A stretch of 64,000 bases of DNA from Tyto alba. Its lineage: Eukaryota > Chordata > Aves > Strigiformes > Tytonidae. Under the pieces are notes generated by a model. That model did not search any database and was not told the origin of the DNA. It was given only the letters and a program-made list of their open reading frames with translations. The stretch spans positions 28,181,323 through 28,245,322 of the forward strand of contig NW_024881272.1 of the NCBI RefSeq assembly GCF_018691265.1, written 5' to 3'. Each line of letters starts with the position of its first letter. Positions within the stretch are counted from its first letter, which is position 1. The translations under genes were made by a program, and so were the position numbers. Below are positions 50,901 to 64,000 of this stretch, piece by piece.

Positions 50901-53900
50901 ATTATATCTGCACATGTGCAAGCCCATACTCATAAGGTCTCACAGCTGACAGGTACACAAGGTGAAAAGTGAAACAGAATCAGAAAGAGGCAAAACAACT
51001 TGCAAAAAACTACTCAAGGCAATTATTGAAAAGCCAGATCTCTCGTCCATCACGGACTCTAGATTGGTCACACTTGTCGGAATTTTAAAAAGTCTTCTAT
51101 TTGTTTTCCTATAGCTTTATTAAGGAGAAGGACAATAAAATTGAATCCTCAAAATGGTCTAGGAAGAGTGGCAGTAGGAGAATACTTCTAGGAGACAGCA
51201 CAGATATTAAAACAAACTTATTGCTACTAGCATGCAAACAGATAACTGTACAACCTGGACTAAAAGTGCACAAAGAATACCTGAAATAACATTTTTTCTA
51301 CTAAAAGAAAGACTGCTACCAAACTGAGCCTAATGCTCATTTGTGTTTTCCAATACTAAGACATTGAATTTACTCGTAAATGTTTAGTGTAAGATGATTT
51401 GTATTTCAATAGCCAGCATTAATAATTAGGGGATAAAGTTAAGCAACATCTTTTCTGATCCAAATGTGCAGTATTCTTTGCCAAGAACTTTCCAGATCAA
51501 CCTAAAAATATTTGCCAAATCCAGAGTGAGACTGGGTGCTTTAAACAATAGATTATTCTTCCTGTTAGAAAGTATAATTTTTATGTAGAAGCTTCTAGAA
51601 ATATGCTTTAGAACAATCTAAAAGACTATTTTTAAAAATATGTCATGATACAAATATCTCTGCAGCAGGGAAAGAAATCACTAATAGCATGTAACTTCAG
51701 AGTGGTGCAGTCACATGCTCAGAATAATATGAAAAACTATGAGTCCATAATCTCATGAATTTGCAATCTTCTAGAAAGAGTTCGTTGGCATGACTCAATT
51801 CCCACTGTTGCAGACTTACAAAATTACAAAGGCAAGGAGCAAACTCAACCCCTTGCACCAGTCCAGAGGTATTTAACTGAAATACTGAAGATCTGAGAAA
51901 GCTAAACAGTAGTAGGATCATGAAGGAATAATACAAGCAGAGAACTGCAGCTGCAGAGCTCTCTACACTGAGAAATGCTGATACAAAAATTATAAGCTCA
52001 GTGTACTGAATTAGGAAAGTAGTAATTGGATATGACAAATTGGTCTTCCTCGCATTCAGTCACACTCTGATGGAGAAAAAGAGCACATCAAAAGAGCTTC
52101 TAATGGCAACCGTATCTAACAAGGAAAGTATAAAGGCAAGGTGTAAGAGCTTTCTAATACCTTATACAATGTAGTTGGATATCCAAAGCAGCCAGCTTAA
52201 AGCAATGACATGTAAAGAACTGGACCTTCTTCCTCATCCTCAACTATCCCAGTGGTTTTGGAAATGCTCATTCTTTGCTCCATGTAAAAAGACACAAGGG
52301 TCTCTAGCAATCCAGTAATCTGAATAAAACACTAAGACAACTCTTCTTGTCACTAAGCTACCTGCATTTAAGTCAGAACATACTTTAGAAAATGGATTAT
52401 GGTAGGAAAACAGGCAGGTCCCTGAAGAACATAATTTACAGACTTATCGATTAGACCTGTTGTTATCCTCTCAGTGTTTATTGTTGCAAGGTGTGGCCTT
52501 TCCAGAGGGATGAAATGGTGAATGACCTGTCAAACTGCTGCCAAGAGAGTCAAGGATCCTTAGAACAGCTTGCATATCAGCTAGCTTTGGAGCAGATCAA
52601 ACTCCCTACTGTGGTCATTATCAGCAGGAAACTTCCCCAGGAACTCCAGAGTTTCACAGGTGCAGTAGGCAAGACAACCCCACAAAACATGTCACATCCT
52701 GCAGAAGATGAAAGCTGCAGATATGTAATGGAACTGCTTTTGCATGACTTGAGGGCTTATGTTGTTCATAGGATACTTGTCATCAACGGATCCCTTTTCT
52801 ATAAAAGGATGTAGCTCTCTTAACAAGAACCACAGAAAACAAACCAGCATAAGTGATAATGTTTAAGAAAAGTAGGAATATTGATTTATTTTGTGCTCTG
52901 TAAATATTTGATCGCTACAAGAGTGGTGAGAGTTTTGAGTTTTTGGACTGTGTGGGAGTTCTGCTTGCTTGGTTTGCTTTAATGCACATTAATGCATCTA
53001 TCTAAACATACAGGTACTTACCACTGTTCTTCTTAACCAGGGCAAGTTATTAAATGGAGCCCTTCAGCTGTATCACCTGGTAGTTGTCAATTTTTAAAAA
53101 CAGCTTTTGACTGTTTAAAAGACCACTTAAAGTGAGAAACTATTTCAGTTACTGTAACAGGGTAACAATCTATTGTTTGAGCTACTCAAATGAATAATCC
53201 TTTCCAATGAACTGGAGTGGTATTTTTCCATGGCAAAATATTTGCTAGTATCAATTTTTGGACATAAACTAGAGATTCTTGATCATTTGCTCACAGAAAT
53301 TCAAAGGTAAAATTATTAGCCTTACCACACATCAGAAGAAAATTCACAGAACACATGATCCATATGCAAAAGAGAGGAGTTTATCAATGATGACAGATTT
53401 CACTTGCTCATGCACAACAAGTGAAGCAACAGGCATTAACTGACAATAGCAAACCTAAATCAGAACAAAAACCTTGCAGTGGACATATCTGCTAGATTTT
53501 TAATATAAAATAAAAGGATCATAAAAAGAAATGTAATTTCTATATTGTGTGACTGATATTAATCCAATTGAATTACTCAATAAGCATAATTCTAATGTAG
53601 AATTGTGTTTGGCTGTATATAATCTACTTCAGTAGAAAACTAACCGAGGGAATTCTCATAGTGTGATTTCGTCTTGAGGTAAAGGAAAATAACCCATGTT
53701 TTCTGCCTCTAATACTCAGAGATAAAGATAAGCAAACAAAATTCTGGTGTACAAAAAACCCCCATGTTTTCTGATACTTGACTCTACTTCATAAATCTCC
53801 CATAAAAACCTGACTAATTCCCAGTCCTACTCAATATCAGTTTGTAGTATATTAGGCAAAAGGAAGTCTTAATAACTTGACCTCCAGTTCTAGAATCCTG

Positions 53901-54102
53901 AAAAACAGTTAGGTAAAATTATAGCTCCAGCCTTCCAACTGCACTCACTAGCACAGCTGCATGGAAGAAGTCACAGAAAGAGGCCTTCCCAAAAATGTCA
54001 CTCCATGTGTAATTGCCAAGAAGGTACATGCTTTCTAATGCATCCCTTCAAACTCTATAATGTTGAACAGGTAGAATTAAAACTTGCATATACTCAAATG
54101 AC

Positions 54103-54113
54103 GGGGGGGGGGG
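54103..54113. repeat. G11 homopolymer
   Basis: Eleven consecutive G, unusual in this AT-rich intron. Simple repeat, error-prone in sequencing. Confidence 0.85.
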
Positions 54114-57100
54114 CACGTTTAGCATACAAATTGTGTAATTCAGCCTTTTGGTTTTTATAACCTAAAGCAGTTAAAGAACACTCAGATTACCTAATCCCAA
54201 ACCTTCCAGGCTGGCATCTCTAATTTATGTTTGCTGTAGCTCTTACAATTAACTCAAGACAATAAGGTGCTCCACCCAGTGTCGTGCCTTTCCCATCTGT
54301 CTCTGTAATGCAATAGCTTTAGAGCACCACATCCAATCAATTCCAGATTTACACTTAATGTTCTGGGTATCGATATTAATTCTCATGAAAACTGGCAATG
54401 TCTGTTTTTCCTTTGGCGAGCAAGAGCAAAAATCAAGCCCACAGAGTATCTGTTTGTGTTGTAGATAAATAAGCTGTTAGTATGCTTTGTATTATGGAGT
54501 TGTAGCTGGATGAACCATCTCCACGAGTCAGTACCTGCAGTAGCTCTCTCATCTCAGTATCAGTTTAAGAATGTTTTATGCCTTTGCTGTTATTATTGTA
54601 CAACCCTTGCACTGTTTAAGAAGAGAAGATTATCTCCAGAATAATATGCCAAAAACATTATTATTCAACCTGTGAAGTCAAATTTTGATAGAGATTATAC
54701 AAACGTCTTGAAACCCAAAAACCTTTAGTTTGCTCTGGAAACAATAAGAGTACGTGAGCAACATTCAGAATTTTATTAAAAGTGTTGTAAAGTCATTGTG
54801 AGTCAAAAGTTATCTAATTAATTAAGAATAGAAGCTCATGCTAAATTTGAATAGTCTTCGAATCAGAGCTGTTTTAACAAGGTGAATTCTACAACAGCTA
54901 CAAACTTCTAACCACTCTCCATAATTATTGCAGTACATACCAACTCTGAAATTTAACAGACATTTGTGGCCACTACTTAGTACTTTGGCCATAACTAGCT
55001 TGTCAATATTAGCTAGTTGTTGTTTCATGTTAGAAATTAATATATTAATAAACAAGGAAATGATATCCCAAAATAACATTTATAAATCAGGAGGTCACCA
55101 CCTGTACAAGAGCTCTTTCTAAAGGACGCATATCAGGCTGTAGTACATATAGAGATTTATAATATACATATATCATGTGAGAAATTCTTAATCAGAAATG
55201 AATGCACTGTTGCCTACAGACTGAAATCTAATCCTGGTTCAAATACTCCATGTGACAGCCCTTTCACTGTGCTCAAAATGCGAGTTGCTTAGCTTTTTCA
55301 TTTACCGGTTTACTCACTGATACATGGCTAATGTATAAAGAAACAAACATGACCGAGTACATTTCATAACATGCCATGCTCAATTATTCAAAATAACCTA
55401 AGATAGAGGTGCCCGTAGCAAAATACCCAATGACTGTCAGGTGTCTCCACTATGAAAATTTCACTTTCATATAATTTGATCCTTTTTCTTGTGTGACTAA
55501 TTACTGTGATGCCTTTTTCCCCTCATCAGGTAAGAGAAGGGGTTAGGATAGAAGAACGGGGAAGGAGCTTTATCAGGCATTTGAGTTTTCATCTAAACTT
55601 AGCACTCTGTTATTTGACTTTTTGTTATAGCATAGACTAACTCCCTGAGTATGACAATGTTGGTGACATTACAGATGTCTGTATGTATGCATTTTCTTGA
55701 AGCTTGGGAAAAAATCTGGTCTTTTTTGAAGAAAACTACATGAAGTTTGAGAAGGAACATTTCTGTCCCAGTTTTTCTATTAAACTCTATATGACTGCAG
55801 TACTACTAGCGGAGTTTGGAAACTAGATATATCAGGGATCAAACACCTTCATAGCCTGAGCGCATCAGGAGTAGTAAGGTAGTAAGTTAAAACAATTCAT
55901 CAGTTTCTACATCTTGGCTGAATAGCATGGCTCCTGCAAAGGAGCCTTTCCATATTTCCAGGTTCAGTCCATTCTCTATCCATCCATCCAGGGTAGGTAA
56001 CATTGTGATAAGAGAGAAATTCTATTGCTGCTTAGTCTAGACAATCTTCAGTTTAGATGTCTGCAAGGCATATTCGTAATTGCTAATCCCTTCCTCTTGA
56101 TGAGCAGATCTCAGAAAAATTCAAAGTTCATTTCTCCTAGCCTAACAAGATGTCATCTATCTCTCCTCACTAGACAAATTAAGTTCCCTGTTCAAAAAGA
56201 TTACCATACTAACTGTGCAGAAAGGGAAATTAGAGAGAAATAATTTTTCAGCAGGGCTAGATGAAGACACAGACCTATGCCTCAGACCTTAGGTCTTTAA
56301 ATCAGAATCTCAGGGTCATCTAGGGGACTGCAGAACAGTTCAACATAACATTACTCCCCAGAAAGACACAGGAACAAATTATAAAACAATGTATTTGAAA
56401 TACCCAGGAAAGAAGTTATTCTGCTTACCACTGGGGCAAGACTGGTCAGGCTGCTCCCCAGCTCACTAGTGTTTCCATTTTCCAATTTTCTTTTGTAACA
56501 GATCTTTTTTTGAGATTAAAGAAGCAAGCAAGCCATAAAGCAAGGAATATTTGTGTGGTGAAAGGGAGATAGAAGTTAATGTGGTATATGGGAAAAATCA
56601 AAGCATAAAAGGGAGGGAGGAGAGATAGAGCACGTGAATAGTGGCAGAAGAAGTTCTGCTTCCACAGCTGAAAAGTAAGAGTGTGAAGTTCTCCATTATA
56701 CAAACAGGTGAAGAAAACAGTGGTTTTTAAATGCATCCAGCACAGCTCTTGGATATGAATATTGAAACACGGGAAATAAGAGTGTGGGAACTCTTCAGCA
56801 ATTTTTTGCAATTCTCCAGAGAATATCAAACGGCTCCCTGCTCTTTCCTAGTTGGAGTCCCAAGCCCACAGAAACCAATCCATGCAGGAAGGAGGTGGTG
56901 GACTCCCAAGCAGCTCATACTGTTTCTGAGGATACTCAAAGTCTTATCATTTCAAGAAAAATGATGCTATGACATGAGAGATCATTCATATTGGGCTGTT
57001 CTTGCCATGGCTCTAGTTCTCAGTGTTTAACCAAGCATTATTAACAATGTGTGGGCAGCCTGTTGTGCTCAGACAAACCCTCACTAAATTCCTTGTGAAT

Positions 57101-57621
57101 AAGTAGGTGCTCAACACTGCTAAACCCATCACTTATTGCTGTATAATTATACATTAAATAATCTATCTTGTTTTCAGCATATAATTTCACAAAGTCAAAG
57201 TGATATATGATTTAAGAATTCACACATGTGCATGTTTAAAAGTAATGTTTAAGACTTCAAGGATTTAAAGGTTTTCTGTGAATGTTTATCTTATGCTTTG
57301 CTCTTTTCTCAAAGCTAGCAAGTATTCTTTCATTAGTAACAGACTGTAAAATTACTTCTATCCATACTGAAATGCACTGTATACATAAAACCAGTGTTAT
57401 CACAGCAAAAATAAGCAAGTATCCCACTGTAAAATGAAGGTACATTCCAGGTTTTTTTTTTTTTAAAAAAGCCCATCAAATGCATTTTTCTTGAAATTTA
57501 CTGAAACAAGGGCTTGTTTTGTACTACGAAATTAATTATGAGACTCAGAGATTTACTATACGGAACTGAAGAGCTCTCTTCAGTCTATACTGGTCAACAA
57601 GACATTGCTAAACTAGTACAT

Positions 57622-57626
<5 letters not shown>

Positions 57627-57653
<27 letters not shown>
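57627..57653. repeat. A27 homopolymer
   Basis: Twenty-seven A on the plus strand. No recognisable SINE or processed gene copy lies before it, so it may be a simple repeat or the tail of something too decayed to identify. Confidence 0.9.
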
Positions 57654-57655
<2 letters not shown>

Positions 57656-58494
57656 AACCAACCAAAGCTCATCTACTACCACGTAAACCCTTATCCCTTC
57701 TTGAACAATAAAAAGTGGATGTAATTCTACATTAGCCACTTCATATTTTGACATCAAATAGCATTAGCTGGGAAAAACAGTCAAGTATGTTCTGGGTTGG
57801 TTTGTTTTATTAAACTATTGTACATATAGTAAAATAACAGAAGAGTTAAAAAATTTGACAGCCCTTGAAATTAACTTCATCTGGAAAATAACTTCATTTT
57901 CACTATGCATCTTCAATACAAAAATTAAAAAAATAATCTTGACAGGTATTCAACGTTTCATTTTAAACACTAACTGGATGAAAAAAAAATCTCTAGGGTG
58001 GAGTGTGTTCAGGTTATAAATCAGCAATGCTTATTTTAACTCCTCACAAAGTGTTGTTGAGATAATTACTGCTGACAGCTTTATTCAAGGTTCATTTCAC
58101 TTTTTCTACTATTTTTCCCCTGTTAGAAGTTCAGCAGGGCCCATGGGAAGATCCACCCCTCACACCTGTTGGGGTTCTTCATGTTACTGAGGCCAGTTTG
58201 GACATGTCACTTCAAATTAGCACTGTGCCAGCGCGCTGTGACAATTACTTATCGCAGGTTTAACTTGAAAAAAAGTTTCTAATTCAGCCACAAGAACAGT
58301 GTCAGAGTACGTAATTTAAACCTGTCAACACAGGTTGTAGGAAATTCATTCCAGGGATTTCAGTGATGTTCCCATGGTAGAGCTTTGAACTATAATGAAG
58401 ATTAAAATCACAAAGGAATGCTCGAGTTAGAACACAGAACCCAAAAGTTAAAGAAGATTTGAACTGAAAAAAGTGTGTTAAATATTAATAAATT

Positions 58495-58510
58495 AAAAAA
58501 AAAAAAAAAA
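58495..58510. repeat. A16 homopolymer
   Basis: Sixteen consecutive A after an AT-rich stretch. Simple repeat. Confidence 0.85.
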
Positions 58511-61469
58511 GTACATTCTTTAGATTAGAACTAAGAGAGTGCTTTGCTTAATCCTCAAAAATTCCTCTGCAGTTTATTCTAAGAGGGTGCATATTAAACA
58601 TATGTATCTTATTCCTTCTGCTGCCGGGAGATCTTTATACAATGTGCTGAAGGCAGCAGCACAGTGAAGATGCTCTGGAATCGACTGGTGGATAAACAGC
58701 ACATGGAGTGAGAAGAGGGAGGCTGGGGAAGAGTCCATGGCACAGCAAGCAGGCCACTTGTGTCTTTCAAGACAGACACCAGATGAGGGATGCTGGAGTC
58801 ACAGCGACAGCCGCGATAAAGCAAGGTTGATAAAACACTACCGAGCGTTTCTGTACAAGCTTGAGAAAAAGTTATGCCTGGTCCTCTGGGAACATCGAGC
58901 TCTGGTACGCTGGTTGAGCACACATGCCAATTTTTGCTGTAGTTGCTGTTAATCACCAGCTGTATAACTGCGAATCTATTACTCTTGCTTGCTAGCTGAA
59001 TGAAAGAGAATTTTCCCTGGTTTTGATTATTTCTCATTTTCTTAAGTCTAGTTAGGCAAGTTAGGAATTAAAGCAGATGGACAGACGCTGTAGTAGTTAA
59101 TGTTGCTTCAAACCACAAATATATATAAAGGAGACAAAAGGAAAATAATATTTCCTTGTACAACAGATTCTACTAAGAAAGAGTTATACTTGAGAGACTG
59201 AAATAAATACCCATGATCACTTACAGAGCTCATTCTTCTTCTTAGACAAAAACTGTAAATATTAAAAAGGACGAAAAATCTGCCAAGCCATTTGCAGCTA
59301 TTTGAAACACAGGGTAACAGAATTAAATAAATGCTGAAAGACCTGGAACACAGTTAAGTATAGACCATGAGGCTAATTGTGGATCTTGAGTTAATTACTT
59401 TCCACTGATACGTTTTCTCAATGGTCTTTTACATCAGTTTTTTCTTTCCTTGGTCTGAACCCCAAGGCAATTCAGCGTGCTAGCCTCCAAACTCTGGGTG
59501 ATTCATTGTGTACTTCTGCCTTAGGATTTTTAGTTCACGCAGAGAAAGCCAGGCTTTCACATCAAGTTGATGTTAATGTGCACTGACAAAGCAACAGTAA
59601 AGGAGCTTCATGTTTGTCACAACGTGCACTCTTTAATTTAGTAATTGCTTTATACTGATATGCAAATAATGACACATTTCCCAAATTTCCAGTTCCCCAG
59701 CAATGCTTTCACTAATTACTCAGTGGTTTAAACTTATGCATGTAAATTGGTTAAGTGGCTTTATTAATACACCTGTGTGAACTGATCTATAAAACATACA
59801 TGCCTGGGAACAGGTCATAACTCAGTGTACATTCCTGAATGTCTCAGGAACTGAAAATAAATATTCTGTCACCAAAACAAGATCTATTAAAACTAATAGA
59901 GTGTTATTCATAGATACACTGGGATTCCCAACCTTTCCCAAGCCAGAGAGAGACTGCATTTGGGTGACAATAAATACCAATAGTCAAAGTATTCATCCAT
60001 TCCATGTTGCCAAATGAGAGGAGGATCAAGGTAAACAGAAGAAAAGGTCTGGAAGAAAAAGGACAAGAATCCCTCTAGTACCTGAAAATGTGGGAAAACA
60101 CCAACATCCACTCATCCATCAGCTCCTTGTGGACCATCATGTGCTCTGCAGTCTGGTTATGGTATTTTGTGATACTGCTTACTCTTACTTTTGATATTCC
60201 AGTGGCAACTGTGAAAAATTCAGCTGCACTGAACCTGGATTCAGACTCTTAACAATTGCAAAACCACTAAACAGAACTGGCCTGTCTTCCTATATTTCCT
60301 CTCCTCAAAATTCTTCACAGTGTAGGGGCTGAAAAGTAATCAAGGCACTAACATTGTCCTGTTTTTTTTGCTGGCTTCTGTGTTGAAACACACTGTCTGT
60401 TGGATTTCTGGTATTTTCTTTACATATATGCATAATTGCCATAGAATAGGGTATAATAATATTGTTCTAAGTCTAATCACAAATTGCCTATTTTTTGCTA
60501 TTCAGAAAAGATCTAAAACCATTAAATAGATTTTTAAGGTAAGAAACAATTGTAAGTGAAATAGTAATCAACAGTATAAACCAACAGCCATTTTGATTCA
60601 TCCAGATCACATATTGCTCACAGATATTCACAAATACATCTTGGGAACTGTTTTGCATTCACAAAGAGTATCAGCCAAACACTTGGCACGTTTCTGATCT
60701 ATGGTGGGATGCCATTTACTTCACAGCATTGTACAGTGCTTTGGATGGCAAACAGAAGAGAGCCTGGATATGTTTCCAGCACTATATAATTCCTTGGCAG
60801 AGTTCAGTTGTGCTAGCAACACTGCTTCCAACAAATGGTTTAAACACTGATAGGCTTTTTATGTTGCTGCTTCTTCCTTTTTGAGGAACTGGATTTTTGC
60901 AATGTTCATCTTTTAAAAACATGGTGTTTCTGACTTCTAAAACTGAGCTTCTGGAAAGAATTACTGTTTCTTATTTTCTGTTTCCCTCACATGGAATATA
61001 TGAAAAGGCCTCTAACTCTTTATATCAGTAGAATTAAAAGCACTGAGTATCTAACCTCCCCAGTTAAAGGAAAAAGGTTCAAAACTAGAAATAATAAATT
61101 GTATTAATACTAAACAATATTTTAGTAATCTTAAATGGTAAGTTTCTGGCTTGGGGTGGTTGCAGCTAGAAATGCATCAGTTTCATCCATTCGCTCAGTG
61201 TAACTACGTGTTCAATGTGCTTGGTTGATGTATGATAGTGTGACAAGCAAAAGATAAAGAACATAAGTAAAAAAAATAAGCATTTATAAAGGGTCTTCCA
61301 ATTTGGAGACCTCTAAGGACTAGATAAAAACATGAAACATTCCCAACATTTTAGACTGGATTTTCTTAGCCATCTAACAAGAATAAGGTGGCCAGTTTCT
61401 ACTGAAATCCAGTTGAGGCCATGTAGCTACTTTTCTTTGACTTTTATGAAAGTTCAGCATTAAAGCTCA

Positions 61470-61505
61470 GGCCTCCTTTTGAAAATGAGAAGGTTTAGGT
61501 TCCCT
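61470..61505. repeat. Possible ancient repeat fragment
   Basis: A short phrase, CTTTTGAAAATGAGAAGGTTTAGGTTC, matches the arm of an old dispersed element with 'CTTTTGAAAATGGGACTTAGG'. Too short for a firm call. Confidence 0.28.
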
Positions 61506-63199
61506 CAGTAAAGTGTTTTATTAAATGTTGTAAGTAAAGTCTGCAGACTACGAATCTGTCTCGGGTCTATGTTTTGACCACTGGGCAGTAACTATGTTTA
61601 GAAAAGGAATTCAATCCAGCGATTGCTATTGACAACAGAGCTTTTCTCTTGTTTGGTAGAGGAAGTTATCCATCTAAAATAGATCTGTCAACTCATATTT
61701 TCTTGGTTCCACATTTTATCAAGTTTAGTGGACTTTAATAAAAAATTCCCAACAGAGGACCATATTAGCTCCATTCTAAGCATTTAAAAAGTTACCTGCA
61801 TACTAATTTAACATTATCTAAAACCCACTTTTTAAAAGGAAGCATTTGAGACTATTTTATCAGGGTCTGCACACAACTAGAACAAACCTCAAGTGAAATT
61901 CTAGCAATAGCAAAAATTCTCATTCAGATATAAAACAACAAAAGTGATGCCGTAATTTTACATAGCTTTCTTCTATTACATGGTGAGCCCACTTACCACT
62001 CACTTAAAGTGAAACTCTGTTCCAGAGTCCTAAACACCTTCAATCTGTTGTAATGGATTTTCATACATCTTCTAGTGAAGCTCTGCTCTGCTTATATTGT
62101 GGAGTTTCATTACAAAGAAACAAGCACCACTGTGATAATCCTCCAGGAATAATGCAATTACCACTTATCAAACAGGTGTCTGCTGTATTCCAAGGAGATT
62201 ATCACTTCCTATTCTGCTCTCCAAGAGCACAGAATAAAAGAGAAACTGCTACTATTAAATGACTGAGGAGAAAAGGAGTCTTTGATAATGGCTCTTGCTA
62301 GCTTCTCTCAGCAGGGCATGAGGTAAATGTAGTCCTTCTATAATGTCTTGACACCAAAATGAATATTTTAGTTTCTGCAAGGTTAGTTAGAGCTCCTAAA
62401 TAAGACCACTCCTGTTAACTGAATCTGAGGTATCTCTCTCTCTTTCTTCACTGAGCACTTTGAGAACCTCAGCACCTGTAGTCTCATGCCAAACTATGCC
62501 CTTTGTGAGTACTCCTGAAAGAGGAACTCTGCTCAAGCAAAAACAGGCTACAGGGCTGCTCTACCAAACACATCATCATTCAGAGATGTTTCTGTGACAA
62601 TACAGTGTTTGATGAAGGTATAAAGGGATCTTGAAGATGAAGCTCCAGAATTGTAAAGAATTAAACCTTTTTAACAGGATACAGTTGTAGGTTAAACTCT
62701 GACTGAGTGTAATTTGATCAGCAAAGGCAGTTTTTTAGCATATTTTAAAACCAGCATGTTGGGTGGGATTTATCCCAACAGATCTCTGAAATTGAGAGCA
62801 AAGACACTCTCCTATGAAATGTGAGATACAGATTAATGTACTCAAGGTGCTATTAGTAGATGGCAAAACGTATAATTTTTTTGGAGAAAAGCCCAGCTGA
62901 GCATCAGGCACAGAGGAGTTAAGAGGGTAAACAGCCTACCTACCTGCAGAAGGAGACAAGAGGCTACTTCAGAGTTAGCTAGTAATGTCCAGTGACAGTA
63001 ATGGCTAGTGACTGTCCATAGCTAGGTGCTTCAGAGAAAGTAAGACACTGGTGGTCCTGCAAACACTCTCTTCAGTGAAGATTACCACTACTTCGGTATG
63101 AACTCACAGGAAGAAGAGTTGTTCCTGCTGCTGCCTCTGTTGGGACACAAAAACCTCCAATGCAGTTCTTGTGCATGTAGATAGAGAGGTGGAATGGTG

Positions 63200-63200
<1 letters not shown>

Positions 63201-63240
<40 letters not shown>

Positions 63241-63246
63241 ATATAC
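63201..63246. repeat. (TA)n microsatellite
   Basis: Alternating T and A from 63204 to 63230, then CACAC and a second short TA stretch. Simple repeat, likely polymorphic. Confidence 0.92.
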
Positions 63247-64000
63247 TACACCAGCACGTTGTTTCATGATGTACTTCAGAGATCTGGACTGCATTGATCT
63301 ATCCTACTGATACTTCTCTTTATATATATGGTCATTTCTATCACATTTTGATTTGCATGTTCTTTCAATATAAAGACTGCAATTGGAAGCAACGCTGAAG
63401 CAGTAAATTGAAATAGCAGTCCCAGTCAGACCTTGTTTACTAATTTTGAACTCTACTCCTTTTTAATGAGTTTTATGAACATGTCATTTTTAATAAAAAT
63501 AACTATCATGTCTATGTGTTTCAAAGCAGAAACAGCTAAAAACATTGTCTCAATAGAGCAAGCAGATTTGTCAATCTCTTGCAAAAGAAGAAAGCAGTAA
63601 AAGATGACAAATAATTATGTCTATAGCACCACTGGTGTTCCTAATGCTTTAAAATTCCAATGACACTAGAACTTATTAATGAATGAATTAATTACTAACA
63701 GTAACCTCAAAATTTGCTACCAGCCTTTCCTACAACACTAAGGTTGATTACAATAGGTTATACCAAAATGGGGTCAAATTCTCTTGGTAGAAGCTGATGC
63801 AATTTTAGATGACAGTGGTTGTCTTATACCAGCAATGGATTTGGCTTTTTGAGTCCTTATTTTAAAAGATCACAATGCACTTGGAAAACTCACTGAAATT
63901 GACATTTTTAAGATAAAATGTGACAGTTATTTAGCAATGCAATTACCCTTTACAGTTTATGAGAGAAGCAGCACTTGAAACTGATAGTTCACACTTTAAA

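Larger units (their letters stand above)
1..64000 (-). other. FAF1: FAF1 gene span, internal part (10 exons; both ends outside window)
   Basis: Ten minus-strand exons join in one frame, each with AG acceptor and GT donor, to give 375 codons without a stop. The product matches vertebrate FAF1 (recalled, not searched), about residues 249-623 of 650. FAF1 is a cytosolic and nuclear adaptor: UBA binds ubiquitin chains, UBL domains bind Hsp70, UBX binds p97/VCP, and the N-terminal half binds Fas, FADD and caspase-8. The promoter, the 5' exons (UBA, UBL1, most of UBL2), the final coding exon and the 3' UTR are not here. Exon phases fit each other at all nine junctions, which makes a processed copy or pseudogene very unlikely. 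Confidence 0.96.
47932..64000 (-). other. FAF1: FAF1 upstream intron, partial (no exon recognised)
   Basis: Sixteen kilobases upstream of the first recognised exon, bounded by acceptor TTTGTAG at 47932-47938. I looked for the preceding FAF1 coding segment (middle of the second ubiquitin-like domain) and found nothing. Contents I can name are simple repeats (A27 at 57627-57653, A16 at 58495-58510, G11 at 54103-54113, an AT tract at 63201-63246) and a possible ancient repeat near 61470-61505. Open frames of 113-142 codons on the minus strand at 51697-52038, 56446-56829 and 58609-59037 show no recognisable protein. Confidence 0.7.

Noticed and set aside
56446..56829. 127-codon open frame on the minus strand
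   Set aside because: No domain recognised and no link to FAF1 exons; likely chance.
58609..59037. 142-codon open frame on the minus strand, the longest here
   Set aside because: No recognisable domain, no fit to FAF1, no splice context, and composition like random intron sequence.
47938..64000. Preceding FAF1 exon (middle of second ubiquitin-like domain)
   Set aside because: No stretch encoding the expected segment with a phase-0 donor was found by eye; a computed alignment could still find a diverged exon.
1..64000. CRISPR arrays, phage or plasmid functions, bacterial operons, tRNA or rRNA genes
   Set aside because: No regularly spaced repeats, cloverleaf-like sequence or prokaryotic gene found; the window is vertebrate intronic DNA.

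Overview
The window is vertebrate, almost certainly avian, genomic DNA: AT-rich and intron-dominated, with GT-AG introns, few repeats, and one clear CR1 LINE ending in the bird-typical ATTCTATG repeat. I see no bacterial gene, operon, CRISPR array, rRNA or tRNA.

The only gene I can support is on the minus strand. It is FAF1 (Fas-associated factor 1), an adaptor of the p97/VCP ubiquitin system. Ten consecutive coding exons are present, from the upstream end (high coordinates) down: 47836-47931, 46025-46151, 45018-45081, 44018-44099, 34246-34400, 20665-20801, 18040-18128, 7615-7695, 7130-7207 and 2846-3061. All junctions are AG/GT, the reading frame is continuous, and the exons add up to 1125 nt (375 codons) with no stop. 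By comparison with the human protein as I remember it, they cover about residues 249-623 of 650: the end of the second ubiquitin-like domain, the acidic linker with the CK2 sites, the whole UAS (thioredoxin-like) domain, the charged helix, and most of the UBX domain including its FPR p97-contact loop. The first eight or so exons and the last one (about 27 residues plus 3' UTR) lie outside the window, so both ends are intron.

Layout: 1-2845 is the last intron (partial); 2846-7695 holds three exons for the helix and UBX; 7440-8250 is a GC- and CpG-rich patch around one exon; 7696-18039 is a 10 kb intron with a C/A tract that would be a G-run cluster in the FAF1 pre-mRNA; 18040-20801 holds two exons of the UAS domain; 20802-34245 is a 13 kb intron with an old CR1 remnant; 34246-34400 is the central UAS exon; 34401-44017 is a 9.6 kb intron carrying the CR1 LINE (about 39966-41229) next to an older CR1-like remnant; 44018-47931 has four exons close together; 47932-64000 is upstream intron with no recognisable exon.

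I did not find an undescribed biological system. The observations most worth checking are the intragenic CpG patch at a UBX-proximal exon, the intronic G-run cluster, the in-frame cassette exons beside a very long T tract, and several short dispersed repeats that look like ancient amniote elements.
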